From: Klebsiella quasipneumoniae subsp. quasipneumoniae
Lineage (GTDB): Bacteria > Pseudomonadota > Gammaproteobacteria > Enterobacterales > Enterobacteriaceae
NCBI RefSeq assembly: GCF_020525925.1
Contig: NZ_CP084877.1
Span: 62,001 to 126,000 of the forward strand
DNA length: 64,000 nucleotides
Direction of reading: 5' to 3'
Of this stretch, positions 57,754 to 64,000 are shown one piece after another. The stretch's first letter is position 1. The number at the start of each line of letters is the position of its first letter. Position numbers and translations under genes: made by a program. Under the pieces are notes generated by a model. That model ran no database searches and was not told where the DNA came from. It worked only from the letters and a program-made list of their open reading frames with translations.

Positions 57754-60603
57754 TTACCTTTTACCATCAAGATAATCCTTTTGAATTTTCGCCGCTTTTG
57801 CCTCTAACTCAGTAGGCGAGTCAGCTCCTGGTAAAGATTTCACCTTACTCTTTCTTTCATTATAATCACCTTTAAACTCATTTGCTTTTGTTTTATGGTC
57901 CTTTTCCATTTCAGTATTCTCATTTTTCACCTCTGCGCCTTGCCGTTGTATGTTTTCGCGGGTTTCCTGCTGCTGTTGTTTATTCTCTGTAATCATCCCA
58001 CCAACTTTCTGATCCACATTATCCTTAATACCCGCATCTTGCGTCATAGCATCGATACGACCAGAATTTTGTCGGTAGTCGGCCATTACCGATCCATTGT
58101 CACCACCACCTGACACCCCAGCCATATTCTGTCCAATGCTTTCACGACCCTGTTGATACGCAGCATCAACCCTGGGTTCTACCTGCTCTTTGACGAATTC
58201 ACGCGCCAGGGCTTCACGCTGCGCCGCAATTTCAGGAGAACTGGTATTGGTCAGAATGGCCTCGGCATCCTGTGGAGCACGATGCTGAACAAAGTTCGCA
58301 AACTGCTGAGTCAGGTTTTCGTTCATCTGGCCAGTCATGCTCTCTGTGCGTGACGCCATCTCACTGTACTCATGGCTGCGTGTCCGGCTGCTTGTATACT
58401 GGTCATAGCTGTTTTTGGCACTGGAGAGTGACGCGGCAAACTGGTCAACACGCGAGCTGGCATTATTATCGGTAATGTTGCCCGATGTGGTGGTTTTGCG
58501 GCTGGTAAAGTAATCGGATGCTTCATTAAAGTCTTTGGCCGCCTGACTACTGGTATCATGTCGGCTGTCATTCGATTCACGACCGGAAGTGCCAACATTA
58601 TCTGTGTTACCCGAGCTGTGGGTCCAACCCGCACTGCCTTTAACTCCGGCCTCAGCAGATAACCCAGTTCCCCATTTACCTAGCTTACCAAACAGCTGAT
58701 CCCCTGAACTCCACTTACCAGATCCGTATAAATCAACGCCCTGCGTACTTTTAGCTGAATCATCCATCAACTGCTGGAAAGACTCCTCATTACTGATGTT
58801 GTTGGCTTTCGCATTAGCAACAACCGCATTCCACATCTTGCTTCTGGCCATCGAGTCCTGCGAAGACTCGGTAGTATCAGCTCCGGTCGTTGTTGAGGCG
58901 CTGTTCCCTTTATTGGTACCAAATTGCTGCAGACTATTCCATGCACTTGTCACGCTGCTGTTATAGCCATGCAGCGCGCTTTCGGCCTGGACATCAGCCT
59001 CACGGGCCATCTGTTGCTGCGCACTGGCTATCTGACGACCGACGTTGATATCCACCGGCAGTTTTGACATTGCACCACTACTGTCCCAGACCATCGATCC
59101 ATCCCTCGTCTGCGTGCTAATGCCCCCATTCGCCAGCTGCCGTGACATCTGTCCGAAACTGGTTGTACTGTTGGTACCCCAGCTGTAGCCGCTGACGTTC
59201 TCCATCTGCATGTTGGCGAAAGAGTAATTGCCGTCCACCACGCCGGAGGCAGCCTGCGATGTTGCACTGAGCCCCGATGAAGAAAAATGGCTGTAGGCAC
59301 TGGAGAAGGCTGCTCCCATGCTCTTCACGATCCCCCACGACAAAGGCGGTATCATCACGGCAATATAGCCCGCGGTGGTCGCAATATCCGAGTTTTTGAG
59401 CTGAACCTGCGACAACTCAGAGAGAACGACTGGGACGCCATTTTGCTTCGCATAGTAGGCCATTGCGCTGTTCAGGATGGCGAACAGTAATGGCCACGTC
59501 TGCAGCCAGATAAGCGCAAACACATACCCCTTTAGCACCTGCAGAGTCATCATATTAAACATGGCGGCCATCACCATGATCGGGAACATCCCAATCATTA
59601 TCCCCATGATAACGGTCTGCATCAGCGGAAGTGTGCGAAGCGCCTGGTGCCCCATTGTGGCCTGTGCCAGCCGCTGCTTTTCAAGGGATGATGTGTTAGC
59701 CATATTGACCAGACTGGCGGTGTCCCCGCTGCGGGCCGCATAACTCTGGATCCCACTGCGCAGGGCGTTCATCGTGACGTTCTGGCGGATAATCTGCCCG
59801 GCGCTCTGTCCCGAGCTGTAGAAGTAATTGTAGCTGTCGCCAATCATCTGGCTGAAAAGCAGATCGGGATTAGGTTTGCCGCCAAACAGCTGACGAACAT
59901 AGTAGTTCCAGGTTTTACCGCCTGTCTGAGTATCCAGCGCGAGAGCCGATTTCAGATCCCGTGAGGCCTCCTCGCATGTCTGGAACTGGTTGTTTTTGTC
60001 AAACACGCCACGCAGTGGACTCGGGTTTGCAAAAATCAGGGTATACGGATCAGGTGAATTCAGTAATTCCTCAAAAGAGTACTTATGATTGAGGAAAATA
60101 TCGCCCATCACACAGTTTTGTACGTAATCGGAAAACAGCGTCGTAATCTGAGGATTTTGTGACAAAAAATCCGTACTTTTCGCGACCAGATTACTGCCAA
60201 ATAACATCCCCGTTTTACTGTACGTGACACTGTCCGGCAGAGCGAAGACCATCTCATAACTCTGGATAAGCGCGTTTCCTACCCGTGTTGTCAGCGACGC
60301 CGGAATCGCCAGACCAATAGGCACATTATCGACTTCATAGACCTGCGCAACGTTACTGTAATCGATGATCTGCACAGGGGTACGAATGACAACCAGCATA
60401 GAGACCAGGGTGAGGGAAAAGACCCAGCCAATAAGGTCCATTACGTTGTGTTTTTTTACCCAGTTCCCCGCCACAATGAGTACCGAGATGGCGATACACA
60501 TCTTTTCTATAGTCGACCATGTGCTGGTCCCCATAAACGCCGCAATCGCGTTCAGGTTGCCCCGTAACCAGTCGCCGCCAGCAATGGCATATATCTCAAG
60601 CAT
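57754..60603 (-). CDS. traG: Mating-pair stabilisation protein TraG
   Basis: Inner-membrane protein of 949 aa (F TraG is 938) needed for pilus assembly and mating-pair stabilisation. The N-terminus is hydrophobic and starts MLEIYAIAGGDWLRGNLNAI, with a second membrane cluster around residues 330-430. The long C-terminal periplasmic part is Ser/Gln-rich and helical and recognises TraS. Its start overlaps the traH stop. Confidence 0.96.
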   Translation of the reverse strand: MLEIYAIAGGDWLRGNLNAIAAFMGTSTWSTIEKMCIAISVLIVAGNWVKKHNVMDLIGWVFSLTLVSMLVVIRTPVQIIDYSNVAQVYEVDNVPIGLAIPASLTTRVGNALIQSYEMVFALPDSVTYSKTGMLFGSNLVAKSTDFLSQNPQITTLFSDYVQNCVMGDIFLNHKYSFEELLNSPDPYTLIFANPSPLRGVFDKNNQFQTCEEASRDLKSALALDTQTGGKTWNYYVRQLFGGKPNPDLLFSQMIGDSYNYFYSSGQSAGQIIRQNVTMNALRSGIQSYAARSGDTASLVNMANTSSLEKQRLAQATMGHQALRTLPLMQTVIMGIMIGMFPIMVMAAMFNMMTLQVLKGYVFALIWLQTWPLLFAILNSAMAYYAKQNGVPVVLSELSQVQLKNSDIATTAGYIAVMIPPLSWGIVKSMGAAFSSAYSHFSSSGLSATSQAASGVVDGNYSFANMQMENVSGYSWGTNSTTSFGQMSRQLANGGISTQTRDGSMVWDSSGAMSKLPVDINVGRQIASAQQQMAREADVQAESALHGYNSSVTSAWNSLQQFGTNKGNSASTTTGADTTESSQDSMARSKMWNAVVANAKANNISNEESFQQLMDDSAKSTQGVDLYGSGKWSSGDQLFGKLGKWGTGLSAEAGVKGSAGWTHSSGNTDNVGTSGRESNDSRHDTSSQAAKDFNEASDYFTSRKTTTSGNITDNNASSRVDQFAASLSSAKNSYDQYTSSRTRSHEYSEMASRTESMTGQMNENLTQQFANFVQHRAPQDAEAILTNTSSPEIAAQREALAREFVKEQVEPRVDAAYQQGRESIGQNMAGVSGGGDNGSVMADYRQNSGRIDAMTQDAGIKDNVDQKVGGMITENKQQQQETRENIQRQGAEVKNENTEMEKDHKTKANEFKGDYNERKSKVKSLPGADSPTELEAKAAKIQKDYLDGKR

Positions 60604-61970
60604 TACAGATTCCCCCCAAAATGATAGTTATTCTGGTAGCGGGTCATCATGCGGGCAGAGACCTGCTGGCGCATGTAACTCATTTGTCTGTCAACCACAA
60701 GCAAGGCGTCCTGCTGAACCTGAACACGGGACTGAAAAGCGGCAATCTGGACACTCGCCTGATTGAGGTTTTCCATGATCATATCCATTGTCGACTGGGG
60801 ATAATTACCGGTTGAAATCATCGCCCGGGCCTGCTGGATAAGTTCCTGAATGTACTGCAGCAGGATGTCGTAGCCGATATAGTCCGTCAGCTGGTAAATA
60901 AGTGAGTTAGACACCCCGAGCATCTGCGGATCGACCAGGTATTTGAATACCGGAATGGTGGTGCTGGAGATAAACCCTTTCTCCTGATCCGTCAGTTTTT
61001 CATCAGCCACTGCTTTATTCTGGATACTGCTTAACAAAGCGGAAATCTGGCTTTTTAGCGCTTTATTGGAAGTGATGGTCACGGTCGCATCAGCAACGAC
61101 CTTAAGACACTTATCCGAATCATTGCAGTGGTAGATTTTAGCCGTGCCGCCCTCCATCATGGCTCTAATCAGATCCTGGTCAGTGGTGCGTGCCGGCAGC
61201 GGCGTGATTTCACTGTTCTCCCCGAAAATCAGCGTACCGGTGAGCGTCATGATGAATTCCTTCAGCTCCTTATTGCCGTCGAAGAGCCGGTTCTTCGATA
61301 AGGCATTCCACATGATGTTGATGTTTTTCATCACACGTTCTTTGTCTTTATCGCTGGCCTTATCCTGGACGCTGTCCATCTTGCCGCCCACCGTACAACC
61401 CTGGCGCGAGGCGGCCCAGTCCGAAAAGATATTGCTTTCACCGGCAATGTCCTGGCAGACCTTTTGTTGAGCGACCTGGGTACGAGGAAACAGGCCACCC
61501 ACAATTCCCTGAGCAGCCTGGCAGGAACTGAGGTTCATGCTGTTCATGTCAGTGGCCATCTTTTGAAGGAAGTCCTTTGCGGTTTTAATCTCCGGTACCG
61601 TGGTTTGCAAAGCGAGATCAAAAAAGTACCCCGCGGCGTTGCTCATGATTTGTTTTGCGAACCTCTGCAGCTGCTCGCTGTTGATATAGCTGAATGACCC
61701 CAGATAGGCATCAATCCCTCCGCAGCCGGCATTAATATCAGGGAGCGTCATGCTGACCAGCTGGATCGTTTTCACCTGCGTTCTGGCATACAGCGAACCG
61801 CCGGAGGCATAACCCGCAGCCTGTCCCTGCCAGACCTGCGGCTGGCTGGTATTGGACGCAAAGCCCAGCTTATTGAAGAAGTTGTTCATATCGCCATTCA
61901 CGTCGGCGGCGGCGCTAAATGACAGGCCAAGCACGGCACCGCAGAAGAGTGACAGAAGTTTAATTCGCAT
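60603..61970 (-). CDS. traH: Conjugal pilus assembly protein TraH
   Basis: Periplasmic pilus-assembly protein of 455 aa (F TraH 458). The start is ATG 61970 (MRIKLLSLFCGAVLGLSFSA, signal peptide), with GGAGG upstream. A longer frame from 62012 overlaps trbF. Family stretches are GFASNTSQPQVWQGQAAGYA, LPDINAGCGGIDAYLGSFSY and a C-terminal coiled coil (QVQQDALLVVDRQMSYMRQQ). It is followed by traG with overlap. Confidence 0.97.
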   Translation of the reverse strand: MRIKLLSLFCGAVLGLSFSAAADVNGDMNNFFNKLGFASNTSQPQVWQGQAAGYASGGSLYARTQVKTIQLVSMTLPDINAGCGGIDAYLGSFSYINSEQLQRFAKQIMSNAAGYFFDLALQTTVPEIKTAKDFLQKMATDMNSMNLSSCQAAQGIVGGLFPRTQVAQQKVCQDIAGESNIFSDWAASRQGCTVGGKMDSVQDKASDKDKERVMKNINIMWNALSKNRLFDGNKELKEFIMTLTGTLIFGENSEITPLPARTTDQDLIRAMMEGGTAKIYHCNDSDKCLKVVADATVTITSNKALKSQISALLSSIQNKAVADEKLTDQEKGFISSTTIPVFKYLVDPQMLGVSNSLIYQLTDYIGYDILLQYIQELIQQARAMISTGNYPQSTMDMIMENLNQASVQIAAFQSRVQVQQDALLVVDRQMSYMRQQVSARMMTRYQNNYHFGGNL

Positions 61971-62403
61971 CCAGTCCTCCATTACGCACAGCATTCTTTT
62001 TAACTCTGTCATTTCTCAGAATAAAAAGGGTCTTCAGGTGATAACTGAAAAAATTGCGGATCGCTAATGTCACTCCGGCAACAAAGAACCCCACCCCAAC
62101 AGCAATCAGCGCATAAGGGATGGCGTACATCATAATATTCCACAGGTCTTTTACTCGCAGGTCGCCGCTGGCTATCCAGTCATCCACGCAGATATTAAAT
62201 AAAAATCTCATTATCCATAACAGCAGAGCACCTGCAGTGAGAAACACAATGAATAATTCCAGATAGATTTCCAGACGCCTTTCCCGGTGGATAAATTCCG
62301 GCTTCAGTTGTTCTATTTTTTCGGCTGCTGTCTGCCCGGAGTCCTTTAAACTTGCTGGAAATAAAAACGCGTACAGTCCCGTCGAACGTATATATTTGTT
62401 CAT
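61960..62403 (-). CDS. trbF: TrbF-like inner-membrane transfer protein
   Basis: A 147-aa protein with two membrane segments (LYLELFIVFLTAGALLLWIM region and PYALIAVGVGFFVAGVTLAI), placed between trbB and traH as in F. F TrbF has 126 aa. Its role in transfer is dispensable or unknown. It overlaps the traH start by 11 bases. Confidence 0.8.
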   Translation of the reverse strand: MNKYIRSTGLYAFLFPASLKDSGQTAAEKIEQLKPEFIHRERRLEIYLELFIVFLTAGALLLWIMRFLFNICVDDWIASGDLRVKDLWNIMMYAIPYALIAVGVGFFVAGVTLAIRNFFSYHLKTLFILRNDRVKKNAVRNGGLDAN

Positions 62404-62447
62404 GGCTATTTTCCTTAATCACTTGCTAAGACCGGATATAACAGAGG

Positions 62448-62990
62448 CTAATGCATCATCTGAAATACCGTATCCACTCTGGCCATAAAGCCCTGTGCAT
62501 CCGTGGCGCCCTGCAGGATCGGGTACGCTGCCAGCGTGTTTACGTTCACCAGAAACGTAGTCGGGGTCGCCACCGGGATATTGGGGAAAAAGGTCTGCAT
62601 CACGTCAGGAGGCGCCGGCAGCGCTTCCGGAAACGCGTCATCACCCTGTCCGTCAATGGTGTAAGAGAACACGGAGAAGCCATACTGTCCGGCCAGCTGC
62701 TTCAGCACCGGGTCAAATTTATGACAGTAGGGACAGTGTCCCTGCATGAACAGCACCACTTTCCAGTCGCGCAGGTCCACCTGCTTTCCGTTGCTGAGTC
62801 GTAACCAGCGTGGCTGAGATGCCCCGCTCACCGCCTGGGGAGTGTCGCTCTGCGGGGAGGCCGTTTCAGTACCGGAGATACCCCGCGGATCCCAGAGCGA
62901 CTTCACCTCATCGAGCGTTCCCGCATGTGCCATCCCGGCCAGTGCAAGGGAAAGAGCCAGTGCCGCCAGCGGCGTCTTAGCGAGGTTCAT
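62448..62990 (-). CDS. trbB: Disulphide isomerase-like TrbB
   Basis: Periplasmic thioredoxin-fold protein that helps fold disulphide-containing Tra proteins. From ATG 62990 it has 180 aa (F TrbB 181), with signal peptide (MNLAKTPLAALALSLALAGM) and active site CPYC at residues 86-89 (LFMQGHCPYCHKFDP). A GTG at 63005 with GGAG upstream is an equally plausible start and overlaps the end of traQ. Confidence 0.96.
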   Translation of the reverse strand: MNLAKTPLAALALSLALAGMAHAGTLDEVKSLWDPRGISGTETASPQSDTPQAVSGASQPRWLRLSNGKQVDLRDWKVVLFMQGHCPYCHKFDPVLKQLAGQYGFSVFSYTIDGQGDDAFPEALPAPPDVMQTFFPNIPVATPTTFLVNVNTLAAYPILQGATDAQGFMARVDTVFQMMH

Positions 62991-63216
62991 CAGGCTGTTT
63001 TTCACAGGCTTTCTCCTCTTTTTCGGCTTCAGCAATCAGGGCGTTTAGAATGCGGTATCCCCCGAACACCACCATACCCAGCCCGAAGATTTCCCCGGCC
63101 TGGACGGCCAGCTCAGGCTGTTTTCTGACAAGCCTGGCTATCAGGTGGAAAAACACGCCCACGGCCAGCACCCACATCCCGGTGATATCTAAATCCGGAA
63201 AACGAATATTTCGCAT
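62977..63216 (-). CDS. traQ: Pilin chaperone TraQ
   Basis: Inner-membrane protein of 79 aa that inserts propilin TraA. It has a membrane segment with DITGMWVLAVGVFFHLIARL, matching F TraQ (DVTGMWVFSLGVWFHIVARL), a second helix, and an acidic, charged tail. The start is ATG 63216 with AAGGAG upstream. trbA and artA, which lie between traF and traQ in F, are absent. Confidence 0.92.
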   Translation of the reverse strand: MRNIRFPDLDITGMWVLAVGVFFHLIARLVRKQPELAVQAGEIFGLGMVVFGGYRILNALIAEAEKEEKACEKQPDEPR

Positions 63217-63226
63217 GACACACTCC

Positions 63227-63979
63227 TTAGAAATTCGGTTTAAAGTCGCTGGAGACATAGAGGAACTGTTTCGCCAGGTCGTCCTGACTGATAAAGCCGT
63301 AACTGAGAGGCTTCACCTGGCCACTTTTCGGGTTAACCAGCATCATCGCGGGGAAGAACTTCACGCCAAGCTGCTCTGCCTGGCCCTGGTCCGTCCGGCT
63401 ATCGGGCAGCATGGGGTTAATCACTCCGTCAACCGACACCGGTATCACGCTCAGGCCATAGGTTTCGCGAAAATTTTTAATCACCTGGACCAGCTGGCCA
63501 TCGATCGCTTCCCGGCCCCGGTAGAAGAACATCACGCCGTAGTGCTGTGCGAGGGTGGAGATAGCCTGTCGCTGTTCGGCATAGTCGGCAGCGAGCTGGT
63601 TTTTTACCGTGCCGTTGTAGTAGCTGTGCTGCAGGTTGTAATCGAGTTCGGGGTTTTCCAGCATCGCTTTCTTCGCACTCATCGAGAACAAACCTGCCTG
63701 CTGCGTCCAGTAGTTCTGCAGCCGGAAATACTTAACGAAGTTTTCAGACGATGGATACAGAATGGCTTCGTACAACGACCGTTTGGTGGCCGCCTGGAGT
63801 GTGGCGAGTTTCTCCAGAATATCCATTTGCGGCGGTGGTGCCGCTGGTGCGGCTTTCCTTTCCTCATCATGGGGCTTAAGTTTCTCGTTGTACCACTGCC
63901 AGCCCGCGTCTTTGGCGAAAGCCGGCATCAGGGCGCAGCAAAGGCATCCCGCCAGCATGGCGGCATGTATTGTTCGCAT
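63227..63979 (-). CDS. traF: Conjugal pilus assembly protein TraF
   Basis: Periplasmic thioredoxin-fold protein of 250 aa for pilus assembly. It has a signal peptide (MRTIHAAMLAGCLCCALMPA, cleavage after AFA), then DAGWQWYNEKL, typical of TraF. The redox CXXC is absent (GVMFFYRGREAIDG), as in F TraF. Complete in the window and ends 11 bases before the traQ start. Confidence 0.97.
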   Translation of the reverse strand: MRTIHAAMLAGCLCCALMPAFAKDAGWQWYNEKLKPHDEERKAAPAAPPPQMDILEKLATLQAATKRSLYEAILYPSSENFVKYFRLQNYWTQQAGLFSMSAKKAMLENPELDYNLQHSYYNGTVKNQLAADYAEQRQAISTLAQHYGVMFFYRGREAIDGQLVQVIKNFRETYGLSVIPVSVDGVINPMLPDSRTDQGQAEQLGVKFFPAMMLVNPKSGQVKPLSYGFISQDDLAKQFLYVSSDFKPNF

Positions 63980-64000
63980 GGCAAATACCCTTTTATGAAT

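Overview
The window is part of a large conjugative, multidrug- and metal-resistance plasmid of the Enterobacteriaceae. Klebsiella or a close relative is the most likely host. An IncFII-type replicon (RepA1, CopB, CopA antisense RNA, Tap leader peptide, oriR) and an F-type transfer region support this. Klebsiella is inferred from a klebicin-like DNase bacteriocin and a RepA/tra set of IncFII(K) flavour. I see no tRNA, rRNA or CRISPR array.

Layout, left to right. (1) 1-5.0 kb: glycogen genes on a plasmid, namely glgB (minus, running off the left edge), a complete IS903-type element with 9-bp target duplications, a glgS-like gene, and a sugar-binding protein gene cut by a transposon. (2) 5.0-15.5 kb: two related Tn3-subgroup transposons. 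The first has a nonsense codon in tnpA and carries a P-loop ATPase/nuclease-like gene truncated by a second IS903. The second has intact tnpA and tnpR. A truncated HNH gene lies between them. (3) 15.7-25.4 kb: an ion-stress island with a Gdx-type SMR exporter, nhaA, crcB behind a clear fluoride riboswitch, an MFS transporter with a long structured leader, a SulP-UspA operon, arsRBC and a truncated arsH. (4) 25.4-36.8 kb: a nested resistance region. It has a Tn21-type terminal repeat, a resolvase operon, an MNT-HEPN toxin-antitoxin pair with a cupin gene, a class 1 integron (intI1, aadA1, qacEdelta1, sul1, cut orf5), and a Tn5053-like mercury transposon (merRTPFADE, tniR) missing tniQ, tniB and tniA. 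(5) 36.8-39 kb: scrap DNA with a GNAT gene, an ISL3-family fragment, a 14-bp IS26-type end and parts of an interrupted gene. (6) 39-42.5 kb: the IncFII origin and a frameshifted PLD-family nuclease gene. (7) 42.7-46.8 kb: an SOS-controlled DNase bacteriocin with immunity gene, plus small plasmid genes. (8) 46.8-64 kb: the distal F-type tra operon on the minus strand, traF-traQ-trbB-trbF-traH-traG-traS-like-traT-traD-traI-traX-finO. traT carries a premature stop codon.

The most interesting region is the ion-stress island. A fluoride riboswitch with mutually exclusive hairpins precedes crcB. The neighbouring MFS and SulP operons share a 16-base leader motif and have structured 5' leaders that I cannot assign to a known riboswitch class. 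The Tn3-borne ATPase-nuclease gene looks like a possible anti-phage gene and is the second most notable item.
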